A stretch of 37,827 nucleotides of DNA from Spartobacteria bacterium (GTDB lineage: Bacteria > Verrucomicrobiota > Verrucomicrobiia > Chthoniobacterales > UBA6821). Both the position numbers and the translations under genes were made by a program. How positions within the stretch are numbered: position 1 is the stretch's first letter; every line of letters begins with the position of its first letter. Below are positions 1 through 8,157 of the stretch, piece after piece. Location of the stretch: NCBI GenBank assembly GCA_947482345.1, contig CANKJN010000009.1, forward strand, positions 1-37,827. The letters are read 5' to 3'. The notes under the pieces are model-generated. The model made no database searches. It worked only from the letters and a program-made list of their open reading frames with translations, and was not told the origin of the DNA.

Positions 1-222
1 CCACCCGTTATGCGAAAAATGCCTCCTCCTTCCTGGCTGCTATCCAAATACGCTGCATCGCTCTCTGGGCTCTTATCTCGTGACTACACTATCTAGCGAA
101 CCTGAGGACTTACATTCCAACATTCCAACATTCCAACATTCCAGGTCCTCCCGATCAGAACTTGCGCTCCAAAGGGATGAACCCGTTGCGGGCGGACGGC
201 GGCCTAACAGCCTTGGCCCTGG
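1..222. other. Gene-free left edge, downstream of the GH78 gene
   Basis: No convincing coding frame is seen here. The stretch lies downstream of the leftward GH78 gene. It holds a four-unit 8-bp tandem repeat (listed separately) bracketed by GAGGAC (104-109) and GTCCTC (145-150). These arms could pair into a weak stem with the repeat in the loop. There is no T-run, so I do not call a terminator. Confidence 0.5.
112..143. repeat. Tandem repeat ACATTCCA x4
   Basis: Four perfect, uninterrupted copies of the octamer ACATTCCA are seen, immediately inside a 6-bp inverted repeat (GAGGAC/GTCCTC). It lies in the intergenic space after the rhamnosidase-like gene. The copy number is low and the function unknown. 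Slippage-prone simple repeats of this kind often vary in length between strains. Confidence 0.85.
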
Positions 223-2598
223 TCAGCATGTGTTTCGTCCAGGATGCAACTGGTATGTACGTCCGTGGATCCTCAATGTGCCGGAGATTCCATCTGGCAG
301 GACGATCACAGCCGGCTGATTACGGGCGATCCGGCATTTGATCGTGCCGCGTGGATGCGGAACGTCCGCCTCGACCCATTCGAGATCTCCGAGATCGGGA
401 TGGACCTCCACCGCCTCGAATCCCCAGGCCGCTGGCCTGACGCCAAGCACCGAGGCGATGGCGTGGTGCGCAGGGTGCGCGCTCCAGCCATGGCAGTCGC
501 TGCGCGTCGGCTCCTCATGCTCGATCACTGTCGAGAGTCCGTCCGCCTGCATCCGTCGCCAAGGACCCAACCGGGTCAGGCCGGCCCCACCATGCCCCAA
601 CCGGGCCAGGGCCTCCCACACATGATGGAGGGAGGCTAAGGATGCGTTCGGCCGCAGGGTGCCCGCGGCAAGGGCCTTGGCTGCGTACTGCCGACCGGCT
701 TCCGGTAGCCCGTCAGCGCAGACCGCCCAGGCGACGGCATGTTCGCCACCAGGCGGGCCGCCAGGGGCATCGGAGAAGGCCGTGCCCAGCCAACGCTGTC
801 GCGTCAGCTCTGCACTGATCGCAGTGGCATGACGGCGCCAGCGGGTTGCCGGTTCCGCTTCACCGAGATGGTCCTCAAGCGCAGCCAGTCGGCGCAGCGC
901 CCATACCACCTGCCAGCACCACACCGTGCCTGGTCCGGGATCGGCCCCTGTCGGGATGCCATTGCCCCATTCCGGCACCCAATCGACGAACTGCCAGCCC
1001 TCCGGCGGGACCGGCAGGCCATCGGCATCCAGACGCTGCAGACAGAGATCGAGGATACCACGGGCGATGGGCAGCAGCCGGCGGATGCGCACGGCATCCC
1101 CGCGCCACCAGGCGTGGTCGTGTAGCATGACGATCCAGTGCAGGGCGAAGCCGGGGATGATCTGGGTGATGCGGGATGGAAACCGCGACGGGATCAGGCC
1201 GTCGGCCCGGCGGCCGAGTCCGATCAGTTCCAGGTTGGCCATCGTCAGGTCGGCATCAGCCCAGGTGGTATAGGCGGCCAGCGCCTGCAGATGGGCATCG
1301 GCAACGTACTGCAACTGCTCGTAGTAGGGGCAGTCCATCCAGGTCTCGTGGGCGCAGAGCCGCAGCGTCGTCCGGCTGGCGGTAATAATCGCGTCCAGGA
1401 CCGGATCGGAGCTCCTCCAAGCGGGATCCGCAGGGAACGGATAGCCGGTCTCCCGCAAGACCAAGCCGTGCAGGGTCAGCGGATCGTCGGCCGACTCCAC
1501 CGCCAGTTCGACATAGCGGCCGGCCGACCACCAGGGTGGAGTCCAGCTCCGGGCGGGGCCGCCGTCGCAGACCAGCCGGTCACCGAGACCGTCGAACCAG
1601 CGGCCGGAGACGCCGTTGCGGTCGCCCTTGCGCAGGGCTCCGGTTCCGGGCGGATCGAGCAGCAGGGCTTCGCACCACGACAGGCTGAGGCGGGACCCCG
1701 AGCCCCCCGACCAGGAGATGGTGGGATAGGCGCAGTGGTAGCAGCCAAGGTCGATGATGGCGCGGCGACGGGTACGTGGCGGCAGGATCAGGTCCTGTCC
1801 CGTCAACAAGCCTTGCCATTCGGTGGCTTCGTCGGGTCGATGCTCCTCTGCCGCGATCGGGCCTGCGCCGGCGACTCGGCTATCGAGATGACGCAGGACT
1901 CCGGGCGGGATGGGCGTTTCGTGCTGTTGCGGCAGTCGGGCTGGTGCCAATGCATGCCACAACGGTGGATGTTCGCTGGCGAAGGTCTCATCGACCCCCG
2001 GGTGAAGCACGGTCGGCGCGGACCAACCCTCATCACCATCGTCACCATCCTGCCACCCCCACGGGTGAGTGGTAGCGTCACAGCTCGCCCGGGCACCCGC
2101 GCCGAAGGCCGTTCCCGACGGGAGGTTGCCGAGTCCGGGCAGTAAACGGCAGAGCCAGGGGGCTCGGCCGGTGTCGATAACGGCCCCATGTAGGCCTTCG
2201 GCCGCACACAGGAAGCCCGGTGCAAGTCCTAACTGGGCCCAGGGCGCCGGACCGTCAGGACCAAGCCAGCGCACCTGCGCCGCCAGCACGTGGTCGCCAG
2301 CTGCCAGCTGCAGCCGCCAGCTATCGACCGGCCAGGCGCGCGGATCTCCCCGCTGCGGGCCGCGCCCGAGGAGCCGGCCATCGAGCCAGAGTTCGTAGCG
2401 CTCGTCGGCGGTGGCATGCAGCAGCACCTCGCTAGCGCAGGTCAGCGGCAGGCGCAGGCGGCAGGCGAAGGCCACCGGCCTCCCCGGTGTCAGGTCGGCC
2501 GGTGCGATCCACGAGGCCTGCCACCGACCACGCTCCGTAAAGGGTCTAGTGCGGTCGATGAAGGGCAGATGGTCGAGTCGGAGGCTAGTGGCGGACAT
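223..2598 (-). CDS. GH78 alpha-L-rhamnosidase-like glycoside hydrolase
   Basis: This predicted cytoplasmic enzyme removes terminal alpha-L-rhamnose from oligosaccharides or glycosides. The protein (about 791 aa) opens with a beta-sandwich-type region, followed by an (alpha/alpha)6 barrel. The barrel carries the string DCPYYEQLQYVADAHLQAL, which matches the GH78 DCPxxExLxxxxD signature that contains acidic catalytic residues. A C-terminal beta-domain follows (HPAHHAIASVLGVRPAAWGFEAV region). I chose the ATG at 2598 because GAGGA sits 7 nt upstream; the frame stays open to 2757, but that extension is low-complexity and unlike the family. No signal peptide is seen. It is the last gene of the leftward glycan locus, separated from the beta-helix gene by 360 bp, so it may have its own promoter. 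Base composition looks even richer in GC than its neighbours, which could mean separate acquisition. The substrate is inferred. Confidence 0.82.
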   Translation of the reverse strand: MSATSLRLDHLPFIDRTRPFTERGRWQASWIAPADLTPGRPVAFACRLRLPLTCASEVLLHATADERYELWLDGRLLGRGPQRGDPRAWPVDSWRLQLAAGDHVLAAQVRWLGPDGPAPWAQLGLAPGFLCAAEGLHGAVIDTGRAPWLCRLLPGLGNLPSGTAFGAGARASCDATTHPWGWQDGDDGDEGWSAPTVLHPGVDETFASEHPPLWHALAPARLPQQHETPIPPGVLRHLDSRVAGAGPIAAEEHRPDEATEWQGLLTGQDLILPPRTRRRAIIDLGCYHCAYPTISWSGGSGSRLSLSWCEALLLDPPGTGALRKGDRNGVSGRWFDGLGDRLVCDGGPARSWTPPWWSAGRYVELAVESADDPLTLHGLVLRETGYPFPADPAWRSSDPVLDAIITASRTTLRLCAHETWMDCPYYEQLQYVADAHLQALAAYTTWADADLTMANLELIGLGRRADGLIPSRFPSRITQIIPGFALHWIVMLHDHAWWRGDAVRIRRLLPIARGILDLCLQRLDADGLPVPPEGWQFVDWVPEWGNGIPTGADPGPGTVWCWQVVWALRRLAALEDHLGEAEPATRWRRHATAISAELTRQRWLGTAFSDAPGGPPGGEHAVAWAVCADGLPEAGRQYAAKALAAGTLRPNASLASLHHVWEALARLGHGGAGLTRLGPWRRMQADGLSTVIEHEEPTRSDCHGWSAHPAHHAIASVLGVRPAAWGFEAVEVHPDLGDLEWVEADVPHPRGTIKCRIARNQPAVIVLPDGISGTLRIHGRTYQLHPGRNTC

Positions 2599-2958
2599 GG
2601 CCGATTCCTCAGAGAGGGGAATTTGAAGCATATGTGGACATGCACGAGTTATAGATCCCATATATTCCTGTACCCCTTGGGCTGAGAACACACGCAGGAC
2701 CAAAAGAAAAAGGTCGAGCGGCCTGCGCTGCCAACCCCGGGACGCCCAATACGCCAATCATGAGTTTCCGATTGTTCATAAGCAGTGCAACCAAGCCTCT
2801 AAGCTGGCAACCAGTCAAGCCATAACCCCCCCATCATGGCGTAGTCCTGGCGGAGTCCGCAGAGATCGTTGGCGTGGCGGCGGCATCACGGCTTCGGCCG
2901 CAATCAGTAATGGAGTCGCCTTGGAATAGAATGGTGCTGTTGCTTGGTATCATGGTCT
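2599..2958. other. 360-bp intergenic gap between beta-helix and GH78 genes
   Basis: I see no gene. The gap contains a small GC hairpin (GCGGC/GCCGC around 2876-2901, minus-strand reading) that could attenuate read-through from the beta-helix gene. An AT-richer patch near 2640-2670 could hold a promoter for the GH78 gene, but no convincing -35/-10 pair stands out. Confidence 0.35.
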
Positions 2959-4089
2959 TTATTTTTGAAAGAGTTCTCCCGGGTTGTCCTTGATGAGCGC
3001 GCCCGGCCCGTGGCCACCTCGGTCGAGGATGAGTTCCCTGAGCGCTCCGGAATCCATGACGTTGTCCTTGATCACCACATTGCGCAGGCCCTGCGCCACA
3101 ACGCCGTAATCGGGCGACCAGTTCTCTTCTTTGCTGAAGCCGGTGCTCCCCTCGTTGTTCTCGTCATCGAGTCCGGCGACCATGGTGTTGGCGGTGACCG
3201 TCACACCTCGGGCGCCGACGAGCACGATGTGGGCGCTGCAATCCTCGCCCGGGCGGTTCCAGATGGGACGACCGCTGCGGTAGATCATGTTGCCGGTGAT
3301 GCTCGTGTAGCCGACGCGACCGACGATGCGGTTGGTCACGACCGGATTGTCGGTCGTGGCGGAAAAGAGGATCCCCGGGCCGCAGCGGTCGATATAGTTT
3401 CCGGTGATGTTGTAGTGGGAGCCGTTGAGGATGCGTAGGCCGCCGAGTTGGTTCCACTCGATCCGGTTGCCGGTGATGGTGACGGCGTTGTTCTCGCCGA
3501 TGCTCGCGTAGCCGGCTCCGCCATTGAGCGAGAGCCAGTTGTCGAGGACGAACCCGTCCCAACCGCGCACGGAGAGGCCATGGCCCTTGTTCTCTGAAAA
3601 CATGTTACCCCTCACCCGGAAGCACCAGATCCGGCTCAGGCGCACTCCGTCGCCGCTGAAGCGCGAAACCTTGCACCCCTCGATGAGGGGACTGTCCTCG
3701 GTGGTGCCGTAGTCCGGCTTGTCCACCAGGATGCCGTGCACGCCGTCGCCGAGATACTGCCCGTCGAGGCAGAGGCCGTTGACGCGGGCGCCGATGGCGA
3801 GCGTGAGATCGAGCAGGCAGGAGGCGGCGGGGTCGATCAGCTTGAGCGTGGATCCTCCGTTGCCCTTCCATGCGTAGGCGGGCGAGCCGGTGATGCCGGT
3901 GTGGGAGTGCATCTTTAATCTGCCGACGCAATAGGTTCCCGGCGGAACCTCGACGGTCGCCTGGCTTTCCGCGGCGAGATCAAGAAGCTTCTGGAAAACG
4001 GCTGTGTCGTCGGTCTTGCCATCGCCGGTGGCGCCGGCGTGTTTGACATTGAATTTGGAATCGTAGGACTTAGGAATCGTCAGCATCAT
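2959..4089 (-). CDS. Right-handed beta-helix protein (pectate lyase 3 / GH28-like fold)
   Basis: The 376-aa protein starts with a typical Pectate_lyase_3 N-terminus: FNVKHAGATGDGKTDDTAVF, then a VPPGTYxVGxLKM strand at about residues 50-65. Repeated beta-helix rungs of the form N-x-I/V-x-x-N-x-I/V/M follow (VTITGNRIEWN, YNITGNYID, TSITGNMIYR, VTVTANTMV, VVIKDNVMD). Such folds occur in polysaccharide lyases, epimerases and glycosidases, and the catalytic type cannot be read here. No signal peptide is seen. Its ATG overlaps the stop of the preceding gene by 4 bp (ATGA), so it is probably translationally coupled to the ABC/propeller genes. I infer that it acts on the same glycan as its neighbours. 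Confidence 0.8.
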   Translation of the reverse strand: MMLTIPKSYDSKFNVKHAGATGDGKTDDTAVFQKLLDLAAESQATVEVPPGTYCVGRLKMHSHTGITGSPAYAWKGNGGSTLKLIDPAASCLLDLTLAIGARVNGLCLDGQYLGDGVHGILVDKPDYGTTEDSPLIEGCKVSRFSGDGVRLSRIWCFRVRGNMFSENKGHGLSVRGWDGFVLDNWLSLNGGAGYASIGENNAVTITGNRIEWNQLGGLRILNGSHYNITGNYIDRCGPGILFSATTDNPVVTNRIVGRVGYTSITGNMIYRSGRPIWNRPGEDCSAHIVLVGARGVTVTANTMVAGLDDENNEGSTGFSKEENWSPDYGVVAQGLRNVVIKDNVMDSGALRELILDRGGHGPGALIKDNPGELFQK

Positions 4090-5138
4090 TTGTTGTTTAG
4101 GGGAGGAAAGTAAATCCAGAGGTGCCCGTTGCGATCATCCTCGGCGGCAAGGATCTCGCCGTCGTTTCCCTCCAGCAGATCCGCGAACTGCAGGCCGTAC
4201 CGTCGTGCGGTGAGGGTGGAGACGGGAACTCCCAGGTCGCGGGCCCATCCCCTCTCCTCTTCCGCGCCGATCAGATACCAGTGGGCGATCTCCGGGCCCG
4301 CGGAGCCGAAGATCCTGCCGTCAGGCAGGCGGCAAAACGCGTGAACCGGCAGTAGCGGGATCCGACCCCTCTCCCGCAGGGCACCAGACCGCCACTCGAA
4401 GATCCGCCCCTCGCTGTCTGCATAAACGAACCCTCCGGGGAAGAGGCGCAATGCCTGAGGAGAGGGCTCATGGATCGGGAGTTTCTCCGGCGATCCAATA
4501 TCAAGGCTATCCCAGAGGAGCGGGAAGGCTTTCCATTCGTTGCTCAGCAGGCGGGTGCCGCCGTCCGCTTCCATGGCTGCAAGGATGCCCGGAAGCTGGA
4601 GAGATTTTTCCAGCACAAGTCCATTTTCCCGCGTTGTCAGGAAAAATCCAGTTCCCCCGCCCCACGCGAAGATGCGCTCGCCCACCCCAACCATTCCCTC
4701 GATCACTTCAACCGGAAGATCCAGCATCTTTTCATACGGGGCGCAATCCACGTACCATTCTTGGATGCCCTGCCCCATGGTGGCCGTCAGACAACGATGA
4801 ATCGAGGCTCCCCCACGGCCCGAGCAGGCAAGATAAACGATCTCTCGGCAGGTCGAGGCGCGGGAAAGCAGCGCCGTGATCTCGGAGGCTCCCGCCGGTG
4901 CTCCTAGATCCAGCGCGTAACCATGGGTTCCCTTGGGCCGGAACTGCAGGAGATGGGGCACCGGCCCGCGGGTGGCGGCAAAGACGTCCCTGCCGGAGAC
5001 CGACTGGAAAAGACGCCGGAGTCTGGTCTCGTCGGCCGGCGGTGGCAGGGAGACGCCGGGAAAGCAGGGCGGCATGGCGAGGAAGGTCCCCTCGGTGACA
5101 AAGTCCCCATTGACGGGAGGTGCGGTTTCTATCCCCAT
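4086..5138 (-). CDS. Beta-propeller-like hypothetical protein
   Basis: This 350-aa protein is of unknown function. Its repeated short beta-rich blocks (for example RIFAWGGGTGFFLTT, GGFVYADSEGRIFEW, LPDGRIFGSAGPEIAHWY, NDGEILAAEDDRNGHLWIYFP) fit a propeller. They resemble the blades of the upstream neighbour, so the two may be diverged paralogues or two halves of one functional unit. No signal peptide or membrane segment is seen, and a cytoplasmic location is inferred. Its start lies 10 bp inside the 3' end of the upstream propeller gene and its stop overlaps the beta-helix start by 4 bp. A role as a lyase or glycan-binding subunit is possible but unproven. Confidence 0.7.
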   Translation of the reverse strand: MGIETAPPVNGDFVTEGTFLAMPPCFPGVSLPPPADETRLRRLFQSVSGRDVFAATRGPVPHLLQFRPKGTHGYALDLGAPAGASEITALLSRASTCREIVYLACSGRGGASIHRCLTATMGQGIQEWYVDCAPYEKMLDLPVEVIEGMVGVGERIFAWGGGTGFFLTTRENGLVLEKSLQLPGILAAMEADGGTRLLSNEWKAFPLLWDSLDIGSPEKLPIHEPSPQALRLFPGGFVYADSEGRIFEWRSGALRERGRIPLLPVHAFCRLPDGRIFGSAGPEIAHWYLIGAEEERGWARDLGVPVSTLTARRYGLQFADLLEGNDGEILAAEDDRNGHLWIYFPPLNNK

Positions 5139-6343
5139 AATCGTAGATACTGGTCGGGACGCATGTCGCGCGGGTGGTCGGGCAGAGTGACACGGTAGGC
5201 GCCGGCGGGTTTGGCCATGATTTTCCCAAAGACCATGTTCCCGCGCGCACTGAGTGCGCCCCGTGATACGTAGTGGTTGGCCCCATTCCCACCGAAGAGC
5301 GCACCGAGTCGTTCCCAGGTATTCTTTTCGGGATCAAGACGCATGAGCATCGAGGAAGTAGTCTCCCCGGAGCAGCCTGTGCTTTTTCCGCTCCACTCGG
5401 CCTTCACCAGATAAAGCCTGTCGTCGGCTCCCCAGACGAGGCCGCCGACATGGTCGAGGTTGACCGACATGACCTCCCTCGGGTCGCGATCCTGGGTGAT
5501 CGGGCCGAGGTCTTCCAACCTTCCCACCGGCCCCTCCATCGGCCAGAAGCGGGCCAGATGGGCGTGGGCTTTCCACGGAAGCATGTAGATGGCACCGCTT
5601 CGCGGATCGGCCACAGCGTCATAGAGCACGCCATGCCATGCGGATTGGTAGACCTCGTGGGGGTAAAAATGAGGGAGCTCCTCAAGGCGCTGGCGCTCAG
5701 GATCAAACCGCAGCATCCGCCCCGAGTCGTCGAACAGATAGGCACGTCCGATCGCATCCAGAAAAATGCACTGGGTATTGACCGAACCGATGCGGTCGTG
5801 GTCGGTGAGACGGCCGGAGGCTAGGTCGTAGGAGACGAAGTGGTCGCGCGGGTAGGTGATGGCGTAGAGGACGCGGCGGCGCTCATCAAGGGCAAGACAA
5901 CGGCATCCCTCCTTGGGAATCATGAGCCGTGACTCCGTGACAACATTGGCGGATGTGTCGTAGCTGATGAGGTAGGCGCCCCGGAAAGCGCGGACCGGAT
6001 CGTTCCACGAGGCCCAGGGGTTGTAGTGTTTCTCTCCCTTCGGCGGGCCGCTAAGGTGGGTGGCGGCATGGAGCAGGCCCTTCTCACGGTCGGGGACGAA
6101 GCTGTAGTGGATCTTGCACTGCGTGGCCCGGCCGCTATCGCGCAGGTCTCCGGTCACCTCGTCCAGGTCGAACAGGTATTCGAGCGTGTCGGTAGTTTCG
6201 TCCAACCGGAGGACGGTGGCCGTCTCACCCCCCGTATGCTCGGTGCAACTGGCGATGTAGACCCTGCCGTCCGGCCCCGTCTGGACGCTCCAGCAGGAGT
6301 CCGAGAGCGGGCGCTCGGAAAATTCGTGGTATTTAAAGTTCAT
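5129..6343 (-). CDS. Beta-propeller protein (lyase-like or scaffold)
   Basis: The 404-aa protein shows repeated propeller-blade strings: GPDGRVYIASCTEHTGGETATVL, CLALDERRRVLYAITYPRDHFVSYDL, IFLDAIGRAYLFDDSGRMLRFDP, AVADPRSGAIYMLPW, GLVWGADDRLYLVKAEW. Seven-bladed propellers include several polysaccharide lyase families (oligogalacturonate and ulvan lyases, for example), and the glycan locus makes a lyase plausible. I cannot place the protein in a named family or identify a catalytic His/Tyr/Arg set. There is no signal peptide. The ATG overlaps the ABC transporter stop by 4 bp (ATGA), and its TAG overlaps the next gene by 10 bp, so it belongs to a tight operon. Confidence 0.72.
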   Translation of the reverse strand: MNFKYHEFSERPLSDSCWSVQTGPDGRVYIASCTEHTGGETATVLRLDETTDTLEYLFDLDEVTGDLRDSGRATQCKIHYSFVPDREKGLLHAATHLSGPPKGEKHYNPWASWNDPVRAFRGAYLISYDTSANVVTESRLMIPKEGCRCLALDERRRVLYAITYPRDHFVSYDLASGRLTDHDRIGSVNTQCIFLDAIGRAYLFDDSGRMLRFDPERQRLEELPHFYPHEVYQSAWHGVLYDAVADPRSGAIYMLPWKAHAHLARFWPMEGPVGRLEDLGPITQDRDPREVMSVNLDHVGGLVWGADDRLYLVKAEWSGKSTGCSGETTSSMLMRLDPEKNTWERLGALFGGNGANHYVSRGALSARGNMVFGKIMAKPAGAYRVTLPDHPRDMRPDQYLRLWG

Positions 6344-8130
6344 GAAATGACTTCCCCGTTCTGGGCATCGAGCAGGTCGCGGAAGGGACCGGGCTTCGAC
6401 ACGAGTTCGGAGTAGGTCCCGTCCTGAACGATCGTGCCATGGTCGAATACCACCACACGGTCGCAGAAACGGACGGTCGAGAGCCGGTGGGCAATGACGA
6501 AAGCGGTATTGTCCTTCATCGCATGGGTGAGAGTCTCGGTGATCAGGCTCTCCGATGCCGTATCCAAGGCCGACGTCGCCTCGTCGAAGATGAAAATTGC
6601 AGGCTGCTGCGCCAGGGCGCGGGCGATGCCAATCCGCTGGCGCTGACCGCCCGAGAGCGTCGCCCCCCCCTCGCCCAGGATGGTGTGGATTGTGTCGGGT
6701 AATTCCCGGACAAACTCCCAGGCGTTCGCCCGTTCGAGTGCCGCCACGATTTCCTCATCAGTGGCATCCGGATTCGCGAGGAGGATGTTTTCCCTCACGC
6801 TTGCGTGGAAGAGGAAGGTCTCCTGCGGGACGACTCCGAACTGCCTCCTCACGGTCTGCAGCGACACATCGCGCAGGTCGATGCCCCCGAGCAGGATCTC
6901 CCCCTTTCCCGGGTCGTAGAGGCGTAGCATCAGCGAGACGATCGTGCTTTTCCCGCACCCCGAGTGGCCGACAAAAGCGACCTTCTGTCCGTAGGGAACC
7001 TTCAGCGAGATGCCGTGAATGACCGGGCTACCCTGATAAGCGAAGACAATATCCCTTAGCTCCACGATAGGCCGTTCCGGAATTTCAACTTCCGTGGCGG
7101 GCGCCTCGGGCGTGGAAGTCCTGTGGGCCAGGACCGACTCGATCCGGTTGAGGCCCGCATGGGCGACGCCCAGTGCAAGCGCGCATTGGAAAAGTTGACC
7201 GATGAGTGGTTGAATGCTGGCGTAGGAGGCAAGAGTGGCCACGATCTCTCCCAACTGCACCCGCCCCTGCACAAAAAGGATGGTTCCGGCCACGGCCAGG
7301 ACGGAGAAAACGACCACTTGGATGGTCTCGGACTTCAACCCCAGGAGGTGGCTCCGCACCTGGACTTCGTAGGACTTGCTGCCGATGTCGGTCGCATCCT
7401 GCCGGAAACGCTCGACCACGCTCTCCTCGGCCCCGAGGATCTTGACCGCCTTCTGGCCCCGAAGCAGCTCGGAGGCGCGCCCGGAGACGGAGCTTTCGAG
7501 CCTTTGGAAGGATTGGTTGAGTTCCCGGATTTGCTTCGTGGCTCCGGGGGAGACCCAGGCATTGAGCAAAAGCCCCATGAGGAGGATGCCAGCCAGGATG
7601 GGATTCCAGGAGAAAACCAGCGCCAGCGTCGAAAGCAGGGTGAACATCACGAAGGGAACGATCAGGATGAACTGGAACAGAAACTGTTGAACTCCCCCCA
7701 GCGGACTACCGAAGAGGTAGCTCAGCAATTCTCCCGAGGGTTTCTGTTCATGGAACCGCAGGCAGAGAAAATTGACGTGCTCGAAGAAGTCGATGCGGAT
7801 GTGAACGAGCGCCCTCGTGCAGGCACGGGTGAAGAGCCTCAGGCTGAGGTGCCAGCAGATCATCCTGCCGACGAGAGCGACGAACAGGTAAAACGCCATG
7901 AGCAGAATGGCCCCCTTGATCTTGGAAGCGGGGGAAAGATCGGCCAGAAGCACCGAGTCGGTGAGATACTTGGGGACGGCATTCTGTGCCGTAATGGCAA
8001 TGCCGCAGATCATGTTCAGCCCGAGCGCGCCGAGAATGAGCCCGTGCGAGTTTCGGAAATAGCGCCAGAGCGTTTTCCAGAACGGATACGTCTTCTCCTC
8101 AAACCGGAAGGAGTTCGTCGGCTTATTCAT
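6340..8130 (-). CDS. Exporter-type ABC half-transporter (TMD-NBD fusion)
   Basis: The 596-aa protein has an N-terminal six-helix membrane domain (about residues 30-330) and a C-terminal ATPase. The ATPase shows Walker A GHSGCGKST (about 387-395), Q-loop, signature LSGGQRQRIGIARAL (about 490), Walker B IFIFDEATSALD (about 515) and switch His in FVIAHRLSTV. This is the MsbA/lipid-exporter architecture, and the length is normal for a homodimer-forming half-transporter. Importers of sugars normally have separate TMD, NBD and binding-protein genes, so an exporter fold inside a glycan-degradation operon is unexpected. Its stop overlaps the next gene by 4 bp. The start has no visible Shine-Dalgarno. 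The substrate is unknown; lipid-linked sugar or oligosaccharide is one possibility. Confidence 0.9.
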   Translation of the reverse strand: MNKPTNSFRFEEKTYPFWKTLWRYFRNSHGLILGALGLNMICGIAITAQNAVPKYLTDSVLLADLSPASKIKGAILLMAFYLFVALVGRMICWHLSLRLFTRACTRALVHIRIDFFEHVNFLCLRFHEQKPSGELLSYLFGSPLGGVQQFLFQFILIVPFVMFTLLSTLALVFSWNPILAGILLMGLLLNAWVSPGATKQIRELNQSFQRLESSVSGRASELLRGQKAVKILGAEESVVERFRQDATDIGSKSYEVQVRSHLLGLKSETIQVVVFSVLAVAGTILFVQGRVQLGEIVATLASYASIQPLIGQLFQCALALGVAHAGLNRIESVLAHRTSTPEAPATEVEIPERPIVELRDIVFAYQGSPVIHGISLKVPYGQKVAFVGHSGCGKSTIVSLMLRLYDPGKGEILLGGIDLRDVSLQTVRRQFGVVPQETFLFHASVRENILLANPDATDEEIVAALERANAWEFVRELPDTIHTILGEGGATLSGGQRQRIGIARALAQQPAIFIFDEATSALDTASESLITETLTHAMKDNTAFVIAHRLSTVRFCDRVVVFDHGTIVQDGTYSELVSKPGPFRDLLDAQNGEVIS

Positions 8131-8157
8131 TGGGTGTGATAAAATCGTAATTCAGGG

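Noticed and set aside
1138-2145. Long plus-strand open frame (335 codons) opposite the GH78 gene
   Set aside because: It is the antisense shadow of a well-conserved GH78 catalytic region in very GC-rich DNA; no domain or start signal.
7123-8139. 338-codon plus-strand open frame opposite the ABC transporter
   Set aside because: It runs antisense to the membrane and ATPase domains, which are unambiguous; composition is that of a shadow frame.
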